This document shows, one piece after another, positions 9,049-20,700 of a stretch of DNA of 64,000 nucleotides. This stretch comes from Bacteroidetes bacterium 47-18 (GTDB taxonomy: Bacteria; Bacteroidota; Bacteroidia; Chitinophagales; Chitinophagaceae), in assembly GCA_001897155.1 (NCBI GenBank), contig MKSF01000037.1, positions 62,001-126,000 on the forward strand, read 5' to 3'. The notes beneath the pieces were generated by a model. The model was not told the origin of the DNA, ran no database searches, and worked only from the letters and a program-made list of their open reading frames with translations. The translations under genes and the position numbers were made by a program. The stretch's first letter is position 1; each line of letters starts with the position of its first letter.

Positions 9049-10824
9049 TTAACCCTCAGGCAACCCTTTCCACCGTTTGATAATGGCAGTATATAAAAAC
9101 ATAAACACTATGGTTACCGCTACGATGATCGCGGCCACCGTTACAGGAGCAAGCCGGTTAAGCAAGGTGTACTGTAGATGCACATACAGGTCCTGGGACT
9201 CTCCATATACCCTCCTCACGGCGATCTCCTGGTGGGTATTGATAAGCAGCATCACCAGCCAGACAAAGTACGGGAACCCTAAAACAGTAATGCTCAGCGC
9301 AATGCCCGAAATGATCTTCCTGGAAGAGCGCAAAAAAAGCAAAGGCAGCAGCGCAATACCGGCATATACAACAGCAATGATATAGAGGCTGACAAGTATT
9401 CCCTTCCCCTTGTCATCTGAATAATCATAATACAGGTTATGAATCTGGAAAATAAGCAGCCCGACCAGGATACTGATAAGAATCATGCTGATAACGGTAA
9501 ACAGGAGCGTTTTCAGGCCGGTCACCCGGTAGACCAGCAATAAAGAAGCCAGTCCCATAGCTACACAGAAGAATACGGTCAGGACATCCTTTACATAAGA
9601 CCATCCCGAGAACGAACGGATATTATCCAGGGTATAGAATGCCTTGGAGGTTTCCAGGAGATAAGAAGTGTAACGGGATGAGTAATTTTCATCTGCCGAA
9701 TACGGACGTTCATAGATAAAACTGTCCACCCTGAACAGGGGCGGGTTGTACACCAGCCTGAACCAGTTGTCCGCATCCAGGTTCGTAGCGATATGGTACT
9801 TCTTGAAGATGGCCAGCGTACCGGTGAGCAATGCTTTTATCTCCACGGGATCATTGCGCTGCAGCAGCTCATATACATATTTATTATAGGCAGACTCCTG
9901 TGTCCTGAAAGCTTTTGCCAGGGAAGTGGCAGGTCTCGTGTCCGGCTCCCGGGAAGCATATCCGTTATCATAATCAGCCTCATTGTCATAGTAGCGGTAA
10001 TACCATTTATAGTCAGCGTCTGCACCTGAATAGTTATAAAGAGAATAGTAAGGGTCCGTGGTCCCACTTAAGTCCACAAATTTATCCGCGTAAAAGACAC
10101 GGATAGAATCCGTACCGAAAATGACCCTTGTGATCTCTTTCTTATCGAAATAGGGGAAGTGCTCATCGTATTGCCGGCTGACAAAAGTATCGTAGAGAAA
10201 ATCCTGGTACATGTAGGTATAGAACTGGGTAGCATTATGCTCATACCGTATGACAGGATAACGCTCATCTATCTCAGAGGCACCCACAGCAACCAGGGTA
10301 TCAAAAGGTGCAGGATATACCCTGTTCGAAATGAAATAATCCGAAGGCTTCTCCAAGAAAAAGACACGGCTTCCGGAAAGGCGCGCAGTTTCTTCCTTTA
10401 CAACTGTCTTGTCAAACCGGGTATTGAGAAAGATCTTGTATCCCGTAACATAGGAAACGGGGAAGGATATGCACAGGAAAAGTATGATCACATACTGTGC
10501 AAAGGCGGCAAATATATTCCTGCCGTTCTGGGGATAAAAGGATTTCAGCGCGTTGTTCTTGAACAGGTACATCATCCAGACCACCAGCAATACTACGGAG
10601 ATCATAAGGGATACCACGAACTGCACACCGTCAAACATAATAGCGTAGTCTCCATATATTTCCTCGTGCAGCAGGGTAATATCGGAAAAATGACTGTAGC
10701 CCCACAGCAGGTACAGGATATGGATAACAATGGCAGTAACGCCCATCCAGACCAGCCTGGTATTCCAGGTCACCGGGCAGCGTTCCAGTAAATATTGATT
10801 TATTTTTCGGATAAGTGTGAACAT
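9049..10824 (-). CDS. 8-TM membrane protein with large external domain, probable ABC transporter partner
   Basis: A 591-residue protein with three predicted transmembrane helices at about 22-42, 66-90 and 106-130, a polar domain of about 270 residues (135-405), then five more helices ending near residue 585. No catalytic motif was recognised. It lies 26 bp downstream of an ABC ATPase gene that has no other membrane partner nearby, so it is probably the membrane subunit of that system. The substrate is unknown. The long loop between helices 3 and 4 differs from the compact ABC-2 permease fold and from MacB/FtsX proteins, so its type is open. Confidence 0.7.
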   Translation of the reverse strand: MFTLIRKINQYLLERCPVTWNTRLVWMGVTAIVIHILYLLWGYSHFSDITLLHEEIYGDYAIMFDGVQFVVSLMISVVLLVVWMMYLFKNNALKSFYPQNGRNIFAAFAQYVIILFLCISFPVSYVTGYKIFLNTRFDKTVVKEETARLSGSRVFFLEKPSDYFISNRVYPAPFDTLVAVGASEIDERYPVIRYEHNATQFYTYMYQDFLYDTFVSRQYDEHFPYFDKKEITRVIFGTDSIRVFYADKFVDLSGTTDPYYSLYNYSGADADYKWYYRYYDNEADYDNGYASREPDTRPATSLAKAFRTQESAYNKYVYELLQRNDPVEIKALLTGTLAIFKKYHIATNLDADNWFRLVYNPPLFRVDSFIYERPYSADENYSSRYTSYLLETSKAFYTLDNIRSFSGWSYVKDVLTVFFCVAMGLASLLLVYRVTGLKTLLFTVISMILISILVGLLIFQIHNLYYDYSDDKGKGILVSLYIIAVVYAGIALLPLLFLRSSRKIISGIALSITVLGFPYFVWLVMLLINTHQEIAVRRVYGESQDLYVHLQYTLLNRLAPVTVAAIIVAVTIVFMFLYTAIIKRWKGLPEG

Positions 10825-10850
10825 AAAAGCAACGATTGCGGATTAGGAAA

Positions 10851-12008
10851 TCAAACCATGAAAAATCTCCTGGTGGACGAGGAAATATTGCGGATGTAAG
10901 TAATCTCAATGCCCGACATCCCGAGCACAGACAAGACCCCGGAAAAAGTGGCATCCCCCCCGAAAGTAAGGATATAGACACCACCGTTAAAGGAGATCTT
11001 CTCCGGAACCAGGTCTGCAAGCGCCGCCTGCAGGGCCTCGCGGGATGCGGCCGTATCCAGCTCTACGATCAGCGCGTTAGCTTCTGGATCACCGGTATGC
11101 GGGCCGTTATCCCTGTACTGCCCGTTCTTAAGGAAGATCACCTTGTCCGATACCTTTTCCACCTCATATAGCTGCTGGGAGCTCAGCATCAGCGCGATCG
11201 GGTTGCGCGGGGACATACAGATATTCTTAAGGTCTTCCAATATTACCTGCTGGGATAAAACGTCCAGGTTGGCCAGCGGCTCATCCAGCAGCAGTATCTC
11301 AGGGGCTCTCAGCAAGGTACGCGCCAGCTCGAAGCGCATCTTATAGCCGGAAGACAATTCGCTCCACTGCAGGTCTTTATATTTCCAGAGACCCAGCCGA
11401 GCCACCATCAGCAGCATACGCGGCTCTATTTCAGCAGCAGGTGTGCCATAGCTGGCCAGTACGAATTTAAGGTTGTCCATAAGGCTGCCATGCCACTTCT
11501 GTGTCCGCTGGGGAATATAGATAATACGTGTCCTGAGGTCATAATCTCCCCTGGCCCTTGCCTGCTCAAAATGGTAGGCTACAGACCCCGAATCACAGGA
11601 CAGCTCTTTTGCGAGTATGCGCAGCAACGTGGTCTTACCATTGCCGTTCTCCCCTACCAGGCCATATACCTGGCCTTTCCTGAGCTCAAGGGAAACAGGC
11701 CCGAGCGCAAACTTACCATACCCGTAGCTCTTGGTAATAGCGCTGACCGTAAGTACGGGCCCAGTTGAGGATACCTCCGCGATATTGTATTGCCTGATAT
11801 CAGACAGTAGCCGCTGTCCCCATTCCTTCACCTGCTCCGGTCCCGGCGCCTGCCGGTGAATGGCTTCCGTAAATTCGATACCTTTTCTATACATGGCCAT
11901 GTCCCGGGTATCGGCTACAGCGTCCAGGACACGCCTCGAAAACAGGTCCAGGTCGTTGTTCTCCAGCATTTTTTCCAGTGCTGTGAGCAATGCTGCTGTT
12001 GTATTCAT
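10851..12008 (-). CDS. ABC transporter ATP-binding protein with N-terminal extension
   Basis: A 385-residue protein. The ATPase core begins near residue 86; Walker A GENGNGKT is at 119-126, the signature appears as LSSGYKMR at 218-225 and Walker B ILLLDEP at 238-244. The first 80 residues form a helical extension that is not part of a standard ABC ATPase. The signature departs from LSGGQ (Ser-Ser-Gly-Tyr). It is followed after 26 bp by the 8-TM protein and preceded 65 bp upstream by xseB. I infer an export or membrane-remodelling system of unknown cargo. Confidence 0.88.
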   Translation of the reverse strand: MNTTAALLTALEKMLENNDLDLFSRRVLDAVADTRDMAMYRKGIEFTEAIHRQAPGPEQVKEWGQRLLSDIRQYNIAEVSSTGPVLTVSAITKSYGYGKFALGPVSLELRKGQVYGLVGENGNGKTTLLRILAKELSCDSGSVAYHFEQARARGDYDLRTRIIYIPQRTQKWHGSLMDNLKFVLASYGTPAAEIEPRMLLMVARLGLWKYKDLQWSELSSGYKMRFELARTLLRAPEILLLDEPLANLDVLSQQVILEDLKNICMSPRNPIALMLSSQQLYEVEKVSDKVIFLKNGQYRDNGPHTGDPEANALIVELDTAASREALQAALADLVPEKISFNGGVYILTFGGDATFSGVLSVLGMSGIEITYIRNISSSTRRFFMV

Positions 12009-12073
12009 ATATAATCGTTGCTTCTGAAAAAAGTTATATGTGCCTGCCGCTACCGGGGCCGCACATCAGAATA

Positions 12074-12262
12074 TCACTGCTCCTCCTGGCGTTCCACCGC
12101 ATCTTCGGCGGTACGCAGTTGCTGCTCGCATTGCTGTACCAGGGACCTAGCTTCCGCTATCTTCTGTGCCATATCCTTTAACGCAACATTGTCGCTTTCT
12201 ATTTCATTTACCAGGCGAAGCAGCTCCTGGTAAGCGTCATCAAATTCAAATTGCTCTGTCAT
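12074..12262 (-). CDS. xseB: exodeoxyribonuclease VII small subunit
   Basis: A 62-residue, mostly helical protein matching XseB in size and sequence (FDDAYQELLRLVNEIES, then a heptad-like second helix). Several copies bind the XseA coiled coil to form exonuclease VII, which degrades single-stranded DNA to oligonucleotides. It overlaps the 3' end of xseA by 4 bp, the usual arrangement for coupled translation. Confidence 0.92.
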   Translation of the reverse strand: MTEQFEFDDAYQELLRLVNEIESDNVALKDMAQKIAEARSLVQQCEQQLRTAEDAVERQEEQ

Positions 12263-13398
12263 AATGTTTCAATATTTTTAATGATGGCCTTTATCATATG
12301 CTGCCTGGTCTGGATATCAATAGTATCATGGACCCGGAGAGCCGTTATATCCTCCACGATCTCTCCTTCCTGCCGTAACAGCGCATAGCCTTTATTTAAG
12401 ACCTTCTGGGGATGGAGCTGCTCCAGTGTCCTGTCAATATATTTCAGTTGCTCCTTAAGGCCGCTTATCTTACGGTGAACGGCCAGGAGCAGCCGCTGGT
12501 ACAGCTGCTCCACCTTATCTTCAAACCGCATATTGTGCTCAATAAAGTAGCTGGCTACCTTGGTAGGCGTTTTAAGCTGCCGGCCCATCATATCCGCAAT
12601 GCTGGTATTCCGGTCATGCCCTATGCCCGTAAATACAGGAACCGGGCAGGCGGCGATAACCTCGCATACATCGTAATGGTCAAAAGGCTTAAAGTCTGTA
12701 TTGGACCCGCCCCCGCGTACTATAGCAAGAGCATCATAACGGCCGGGATGGTCCGCTACGGCACCTATGGCTTTCAATAGCTGTGCCGAGGCCGCATCGC
12801 CCTGCACCTGGGTTTCCAGTATCTCCAGCCTGAAAGCATAGCCATAGCTGTTCCGGGTGATCTCCTTTATAAAATCCCGCAGCCCGTCGGAATCGGGTGG
12901 CGCTATGACCGCTATGCTTTTAATAACGGAAGGCAGCTGCAGCGCCTGGTTAACGGTCACCAGCTCCCCGTCCCTGGTACTGACGAAGCTGCTTTCAGCT
13001 ATCAGCCGCTCTATGGTCCGCTGACGCTCCAGCTCCAGGTTGCCGATAGTATGCGCGGTATCAATATCCAGGATTTCAAGGCTCAGTCCAAATCTCGGGT
13101 GGTATTTTACCATTACATCACAGATCACCTCCAACCCGTCAGTGAACTTCCGGCCGGTCTGCTGCTCAAACCTGGCGATGCTTCCATACCCGGTGCTCCA
13201 GAAGACGGCCTTCAGCTCCGTTTGAATAGTATCGCCCTGCTTTTCCAGCAATTTCAGGAAGCACCATTTCTTCTGCGGATATTTCTTGACATCAGTGATC
13301 TCTCCCTTTACTGTCAGCACCTGCCGGTCAAAGTAAACATCAATAGCATCTGCTATGGCTGCCGTGACAGCGCTTAATGGTAAAATATGCTTTTGCAT
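12259..13398 (-). CDS. xseA: exodeoxyribonuclease VII large subunit
   Basis: A 379-residue XseA from the start chosen here. It has an N-terminal OB fold (VKGEITDVKKY), the catalytic domain with the RGGGSNTDF and GIGHDRNTSIAD blocks, and a C-terminal coiled coil that is shorter than in E. coli. The first possible ATG is at 13425; I prefer the ATG at 13398 because the family usually begins a few residues before PLS. A -7-like box (TATATTTG, 13410-13403) sits directly before this ATG. It leads the leftward xseA-xseB-ABC-membrane protein run. Confidence 0.93.
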   Translation of the reverse strand: MQKHILPLSAVTAAIADAIDVYFDRQVLTVKGEITDVKKYPQKKWCFLKLLEKQGDTIQTELKAVFWSTGYGSIARFEQQTGRKFTDGLEVICDVMVKYHPRFGLSLEILDIDTAHTIGNLELERQRTIERLIAESSFVSTRDGELVTVNQALQLPSVIKSIAVIAPPDSDGLRDFIKEITRNSYGYAFRLEILETQVQGDAASAQLLKAIGAVADHPGRYDALAIVRGGGSNTDFKPFDHYDVCEVIAACPVPVFTGIGHDRNTSIADMMGRQLKTPTKVASYFIEHNMRFEDKVEQLYQRLLLAVHRKISGLKEQLKYIDRTLEQLHPQKVLNKGYALLRQEGEIVEDITALRVHDTIDIQTRQHMIKAIIKNIETL

Positions 13399-13519
13399 GA
13401 AACAAATATAAGCCAATTGCTCCATATCTGTTGTGCCAGAACGGTATTCAGCCCACTGTAAAGAAAATCAATGTGAGGGGTAGCTGTAAAAGCTGCTGCT
13501 GTACCGTGCAGCCGGGAGC

Positions 13520-13936
13520 TTATGACCGGGAAGATCGCATGGCGGGTACCTTCTTCACCGTATCATCCTGCAGCAGTCGCCGGTATTCGTCAGAGGCGCT
13601 GTCTACCAGCTTCACACGGCCCTGCGCATTAGAGTAGATCCCCCAGCCGTAGGTCTTAGCAAGCGGGGACGTACGCATACAGGGCTGTCCTTTCGAGAAA
13701 AAGCGGGACCTTTCTTCTTTACGCTCACCTGTGGGGATATCATTCCTGTCCGCATATACGTCAAACAATACATCATCTGAAGTATAGGCAAAGGGATGTC
13801 CGGCTATCTGCTCATACTGGTATCCGGCGATGGTCTTTTTACCCGGCTTGTCCACAGGTATGGTACCTTGCAGGTATTTACAGTCTTCAGATACGGTGAT
13901 GAGGGTGTTGAAATAATTGGTGGTATGCTGCTTCAT
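13520..13936 (-). CDS. DUF6157 family protein
   Basis: A 138-residue soluble protein matching the DUF6157 family (NYFNTLITVSEDC near the start, then HPFAYTSDDVLFDVYADR and YGWGIYSN). The family has no known function. It lies 12 bp downstream of a Crp/Fnr-type regulator on the same strand and is probably co-expressed with it. Confidence 0.75.
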   Translation of the reverse strand: MKQHTTNYFNTLITVSEDCKYLQGTIPVDKPGKKTIAGYQYEQIAGHPFAYTSDDVLFDVYADRNDIPTGERKEERSRFFSKGQPCMRTSPLAKTYGWGIYSNAQGRVKLVDSASDEYRRLLQDDTVKKVPAMRSSRS

Positions 13937-13948
13937 ATATCCGGCTGT

Positions 13949-14527
13949 TTATGGGGTCTTCAGGATATCCTTTCTTATCCTGCTGAGGGAGGTATCCGTT
14001 ACGCCCAGGTAGGAAGCGATATATTTCAGGGGAGCCTGCTGGATGATCATCGGCTTCTGCTCCAGGAGCAGGCTGTACCGGTGCTGGGCGGACTGGGTGA
14101 TCATATTGAGCATCCGGTCTTTCTGCAGCGTCAGGGCGAATGTCATCCACATCCTTCCCCACTCCGCAAATGCCGGTATCCCGACAAATGCCGCCTGGAA
14201 GTCCTCGAAATTGATCTCCCACAGCTCACAGTCCGTCAATGCCTGGAATGTCTCCTGCGTCGGCTCCTGCTTGAAAACGGAAGCCACCTCTATCACCACC
14301 TCGCCGGCCGTATAGAATTCCGTTGTGATCTCGTTGCCGTCCGTATCGATCACAAAGGAGCGGATCAGCCCTGCTTCCAGGATCCAGTATGATTTGCTGA
14401 TCTGACCCTGCTTCAGGATATGATCCCCCTTCCTGACGGTCCGTTTTTTGTGGTGGCGGATGATCTCTTCAATGTCCGTCTCCTTTAATCCCGGGTATTG
14501 ATAAACATGGTATAAAATATCTGACAT
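13949..14527 (-). CDS. Crp/Fnr family transcriptional regulator
   Basis: A 192-residue protein with an N-terminal cyclic-nucleotide-binding beta-roll (about 25-115; GDHILKQGQISKSYWILEAG) and a C-terminal winged helix near 150-185 (YIASYLGVTDTSLSRIRKDI). The Arg-Ser cAMP-binding pair of true Crp is not visible, as is usual for this large Bacteroidota subfamily, and no Fnr-type cysteine cluster is present. The ligand is unknown. It precedes the DUF6157 gene by 12 bp. Confidence 0.88.
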   Translation of the reverse strand: MSDILYHVYQYPGLKETDIEEIIRHHKKRTVRKGDHILKQGQISKSYWILEAGLIRSFVIDTDGNEITTEFYTAGEVVIEVASVFKQEPTQETFQALTDCELWEINFEDFQAAFVGIPAFAEWGRMWMTFALTLQKDRMLNMITQSAQHRYSLLLEQKPMIIQQAPLKYIASYLGVTDTSLSRIRKDILKTP

Positions 14528-14702
14528 AGCGGTGCTCCTGTGATTTTATGCAGAGCGCAGGCAGCCGGCCGGGAAAACCTGTACAACGCGACCCGGTTTT
14601 GCTGACCCAAGCGTTAAGCTTACAAATTTTGCAAAAAATAATAATACATTATACACAAATGGCGTGAAACTTTTCAAAAATCTCACGCCATTCGCATAGT
14701 AG

Positions 14703-17700
14703 TTATCTTATAAGATGTATCTGCCCTCTCTTGATATGCTCCGTGCCGTCACTGCAGATATACACCAGGTAGTAATGGTAAACGCCCATATCCGCGGCTT
14801 TGCTCCTGAATGTTCCGTCCCACTTGTCATGCTGGCTGGCAGCAGAGAATACCATCTCTCCATACCTGTTGTAGATAGCGAATTTCTGAACGGTCTGCAG
14901 GTTAGATGCCAGCAGCTGCAGCTCATCATTCAGCCCGTCACCGTTAGGTGAGAAGGCATTGGGCACCAACAGGTCACAGCAGACCTCCGTATCAATAAAC
15001 AGCGAATCCTGCCATTCACAGCCAAAACTATTGGCGGCAATTGCATATACATAGCCCGATTTATGGATAAACGCGGACTTATAGCCGGGCATTTCATCCC
15101 TGAGGTCGGCAGGGAAATAGATAGACGGCCCGAACGTATATTTCACATCATCGCTCCATGGCACGCTGAGAAAGACCGTATCGTTCTCACAAATGGCAAC
15201 GGTGCTGGATTTCAGCGTGAATTCAGGGAATTCGGATACATAGAAGCTGTCCCGAAGCATTTCAGACAGGCAGCCGCTGCCGCCGTCCACATAGAGCGTG
15301 AAGTAGTGCCAGCCCGGATCAAACACCTGCAGGGTAAGCTGTTCCGCAGCGGTCATATTATCCCCGTTATAGGTCCAGTGGTATACGGCATCATTCGTAT
15401 AGACGGATGTTACCTTCAGGTTGATTTCGTCCCCGGCACAATAATATTCCTTATGGCTCACCGCAGGCTTCTCCCAGGCCTTATTGACCCTTATATCCTT
15501 ATACACGGTATCACCGATACACCCGTTGTTATCCACATATACGCTGATCCTTTTCATACCATCAAACGACCAGCTCACCCTGTAGTCCGGGTGACGGTCT
15601 GATACAGACGATGCGCCATTCCAGCTCCAGCGGTACACCGCACCATTTGCGGTCTGCCCTGTATAGATCACCAGCAGCGTATCTGAAGTACAGATCACAC
15701 TGTCAGGCAGGACCATAAAGTCAGGCGCCAGCTTTTCTGATACAAAAACCACGACAGAGTCTTTATAGCTTTCACATCCATTGCTATTCTGTGTTACATA
15801 AAATACGGTCCTGCCGGGCACGCCTGTATTAGGCACAGGAGCTGCGGCTACGCCTGTTCCGCTCAGGGAGGTGTACCACAGGATATTGGTACCTGTTGCG
15901 GAGACGGGCACCGGCGTTGCACCGACACAATATCTTACCGGCGATGTTACCACCGGCCTCGGTGATCTCGGGTTCACGGTGAGGCTCAGCACCTTTACGG
16001 AGTCGCAGCCGGCGGCTGTGACATACGGAACCGTATAGATGCCGTTGTTCAGGTACCAGCGGCCCTGGAAGCTGAACGAATCGCCCGAACAGATAGCCGT
16101 AAAGGTGGTATCACGGTAAGCGGGCAATACGGTAAGGTCCAGGATGATGAGCGAGTCACAATTGAACCTGTTGGTCAGCATGTGATTATAGGTCCCTCCT
16201 GCGGTAAGGTTGGTGCCGAAGAAATTGTAAGGCAGCAGGTCGGAGCATACGCTTTCCGTCAGCCTGGTCGTATCGGCAGGATTGACCGTAAGGTTCAGCG
16301 TAGTGGTGCTGTCACAACCATACCGGTCTGCCATGGTATAGGTAGCGACGCCGTTACCCCCCGACGTTACCGGGATGCCGTTCCAGGAATAAGGCAACTG
16401 GCCGGCGCAGATGGTAATGGCCGCAACGGCAGTATTCTGCGGTCTTACGAACAGGTGGGTGGTGATCACGGAATCACAACTGCTGAAGCCGGAAAGCGTA
16501 TCATAATATATGCCGGGATTGCTCACCACCCTGCTGGAAGGCAGCGTATAGGTGGCACCGTAGCAAATAGTGTCGTATTGTGTCCGTGTCAGGTAAGGAC
16601 TGATGGTAAGACGCAGGGTCACCAGCGAGTCACAGCCCAGGGATGAGCTGAAAGAGTGGTTATAAAAGCCTGCCGCCGTATGGCTCACCCCGTTGAACAG
16701 GAAAGAGTCCCCGTTACAGATGCTTACGGGCAGGGTATCGTTATAGGAAGGGTGAACGGTCAGGGTCAGCCGTATGATGGAGTCGCAACCCAGCCTGTTG
16801 GTCAGCGTATGGCTGTATATGCCCGCCGAGTTTATATTATTGCCATAGAATACATAGGGCAGGGCGGAAGCGCAGGTAGTATCGAAAACAGGAGTGGTAT
16901 CCACCTGTTTGGCATAAAGGCTCAGCACCACCACGCTGTCACACCCGAACCGGTTAAGGGCCGTAAAGGACGCGACATTGACCCCAAAGCTGTTTACGGA
17001 TATGCTATTCCAGGAAAAAGGAAGCGCGTTGGCACAGGCCGAATCCGACACGAATACGCTGTCTCTCCTGTCCAGCACCCTGAAGCTGTCCGTAACGGAA
17101 CAGTACCCGTCCGAAATATCCGCCGTATACCACCCTGCCTGGCTGGTCCGGATGGCTGCGGTAGTGTCCGTGGTATTCCACAGGTAGGTATAGGTGCCTC
17201 CCAGCCTTGTGGCATCGAGCGTAACGGTATCCTGCACCCCGCAGATATTGTAGGTTTCAGGCGGGTCAGGGACCAGGGCGGTCTTAAAGATGCGTACGGT
17301 ATCCGTATAGGTACAGCCGTTATAGGTGACCGCCACAAAATAGGTCTGAAGACCCGGCGCGCCCACCCTGATGGACTGGCCGGTGGCGCTGGTGCTCCAT
17401 AAATAGGTGGCACCCGGGAAGAAGACATTCAGGGTGATGCTGTCCTGTGTATTACAGATCATCGTATCGGGCCCCAGGTTCACGTCCGGTCTTGCCGGTA
17501 TGGTTATGTTCCGGAAGGCAAAGGCGGTATCATTGCAATCCGTATTGATCAGCCGTAATGTAATGGTATAGGAAGAGTCCACCGGTAATGCCGGGTACCT
17601 GTAGGCAGGATTGATAGCCGTGGAAGTGCCTGAGCCGTCACCAAAATCCCAGAAATATCGTATGGAAGAGCCGTAGGTGCTGTAATTGGTAATGAATACG

Positions 17701-20700
17701 GAGTCACAATCCTGGCTCACGGTAAAGTTGGCGTTGAGCAGGCAGGGGCTCACCGGCGCGCAGGTATCAACGTGATTGCTGGCATTCAGGTTCAGGGTAA
17801 CGGTACCGGTGGTAAGCGTGTTGCCATAGGCATATACCGGCGTAAAGACCTGGATATAATAGTCCGTATTCGGCATAACGCAGAAATAAGTATTCTGGGT
17901 CTGGATATCCTGCACGCAGCTCTGCTCTATCATAGCGTTACATCCGCCTGTCATCATCCTGTAAAAGATCTGGTTGGCATTGGCGTTCAGATTCTCCGTA
18001 AGGGAAACCCGTATGTCAAAGGTATCAAGGCTCTGGATATTGATCTTATACCATGAAGTCTTGTAGTCGCTTGTGATACCGTTAGGAGGACAGGTAAGCG
18101 TGGATGCAAATTCCCCGTAGTCCGTTCCTATAGTGTGGCAGTCCACCGAAACGGTAGCGGACGCGTTGCCGGCGCCCAGCACATTGACAGGTACGGCATT
18201 GTAGCAGAAATCGCCGGTCAGGGTATCGAAAACGATCTCCGGCGTGACAAACTCGCCGGTCCTGTTACATCCCGTCAGCAGCAGGTAATACGTACCGCCC
18301 TGGATACAGGTCCGGCGGTAATTGGCGATATCCTGCAGCGGCACTTCGCTCAGGCCTGTGGCAGTAGAATCGTTGGGCACCATCTCCCTGAAAAGCAGGA
18401 AGTCGCTGGCATTATAGGCATAGGACGTCCCGTTGATATTCAGGCGGATCTTCACATCTCCCGAAGTATTGGCAGGAACGGCGAACCTGTACCATAATGT
18501 TTTCTGCGCACAGGCGGCAAGCGGAACAGGATAGCTGGCATTACGGGTCGCGCACTGGTAGGAAGCCGTATTGCCGTTATTGCTCCCGATATTGAGCGTG
18601 CCGATATTGCCCGCCGTAATATAAAAGTCATTGGCATTGCCAAAGGAGGCATTGGCGGTGTCCAGCTTCACCGCTACATCTATCTGGTAGTTAAGATTGG
18701 GGGTGAACTGTAAAGAGTTGTCATTCCTGTTATTGGCCAGGATGTAATACCTTTCCCTGCCGTTAAGCTCACAGTCGGTGACCGTAAAGGTGTACTCGTT
18801 CACAAAGCTGCCGCAGGCAGTATTCAGGTTGGTACCTCTCAGGGTAAGCCCCTGTGCAAAGGAGGAGTCCACCAGGCCGCCGACCACCACCTGCTGGAAC
18901 GTGAGGTTACCGTCCACGTCCGATTTATAAATGGCAAAGGGCACCTGCTGGGTCTTGTTTGGGGTTTTGGAATCTATCTTTACCGTGTACTTACCGGGCC
19001 TGTCCACCACGAAAGTGTACCACAGGTTCCTCCTTACGGTATAGGAGCCCGAAGAGGTGCCATACAGCACCTTATTGGTATTGGGCAGGGTATATACGGC
19101 ATTGTTCACATTGGTCAGGCAGGCCGCATCCGCGGGATCGGAAGTATAGGCTCCCGTGGTGCAGAAGAAGAAGTCACTGCTGGCCGCCCTGCCGGGATGC
19201 TGGGGATTGATGTCCCCTGTCCTGCCAGACTGGTAGGTATTGTTAGGCTGTATGACGTCAAAGTCATAGGCGTTCCTGGCAAAGTCAAAGCGGGAGATAC
19301 CCACCTTATCTATGCTTATTTTAGGCGTCAGTTCCAGGCAGCCGTTGTTGGCATAAATGACCAGCGTATAGGTGCCCGGCTGCATGCGGCATATCTCCAG
19401 GCGCTGGTTGGTGCGTACGCAGGCCGATACCGGCGTGGCATTGATGAACGCTATGGAATCCTGCCTGATATTGCCGGCATATACCTTGGTATAGTAGGGT
19501 TCATTCACAAGGACATTCACATAGCTTTCCTGTGTAATGCGGAATACATAATAAGCTACCTTGGAGTAAGACTGGCCCCCGCAGTTCCCGGTATATACGA
19601 ACGGGGTATCCGCCGTACAGTTGAAGTATTCGGTGGGCAGCGTGTACTCGGCAGCGGTATTGGGATAGGCGCCCGTATCGGCGGCCTGGTTCCAGGTGAT
19701 CAGGAAAGGATTGCCGGTCAGGGAGTCCACAGCAGCCTTATGGGGCCTGTTGAACCTGGGACCCTTACAGTCAAAGGAGATGGTAAGGGTGATATTATTC
19801 TGCGTATTGACGTGGTTGGGCGTTATATTATTGATGCCGTAAGAGGCGCCCATACCATAGGACACCACCGTGTACCACCCGGGCGCTATAAACTCACAGG
19901 GGAGGGTCTGCCGGTTGGTAAAGCAGGTCCAGACGGACTGCATTGCAGCAGGTCCCTGGGTAGAGATACGGCCTTTGAAAAAGCTGAGCTGGTGGGCGCT
20001 GTTGGAAGATTGTATCCTTAAGAAGATCGAATCACTGACATAAAACTCCCGGTATATGGCTTTGGTATAGCCGCCGCAGGGAGCGATGCCCCCAATGGTG
20101 ATCGCGTTATTGCTGCAGGTAAAGGTATCGGGAGTAGCGGTTACATTACCCCCGGACGGACCCACCAGGCTCACCACATCACCCATATTATTGGGCGCAT
20201 TCCAATTGCCGAAAGCAGAGACCGGCTTTTTAAAGGAGAACCGGGGCTGGGATGATGTGCCGGTAAGCGTATCATTACCATATTCCACAAAAGTGTATTG
20301 CCCGGGCAGCAGGCAGCCGCTAAAGGTATTGGTCTGGGTAATGCAGGACGCTACCGAAGTAAGTCCATTGATCCGCTGCGGGTAGTTCCACACATTCTGC
20401 GCGGTAGCGAGGCTGTTGGCGTTGCCCTGGAATAATTCATAGGAGAAGAAGCGCTGCTGGCCGTTGACATTCACACTGACCGGCAGGTCGCTGACCGTCA
20501 GTGTACCGCTGTCATTCAGCACCAGCTGGCGGTATTTCGCTTTATTATATTGTGTCGTGGTATTGCAGGCCGTATTATTGGGCAATACGGTACGTGTGCA
20601 GCCAAAAGTATCTCTTATGGATGTTAGGGTCGTATTATTAGCGAGCGGCAGCCCATTGTTGATATTGTTGAATGCGCCCGCCTGGTGCAGCCTGAATAGC

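Noticed and set aside
15970-17085. Regular repeats considered as a CRISPR array
   Set aside because: The period is about 155 bp, the units are coding and divergent, and they lie in frame inside a surface protein.
19197-20021. Long open frame on the + strand (274 codons)
   Set aside because: It lies wholly within the giant T9SS gene on the other strand, has no promoter or coding-like composition, and is a shadow of the Thr/Gly-rich codons there.
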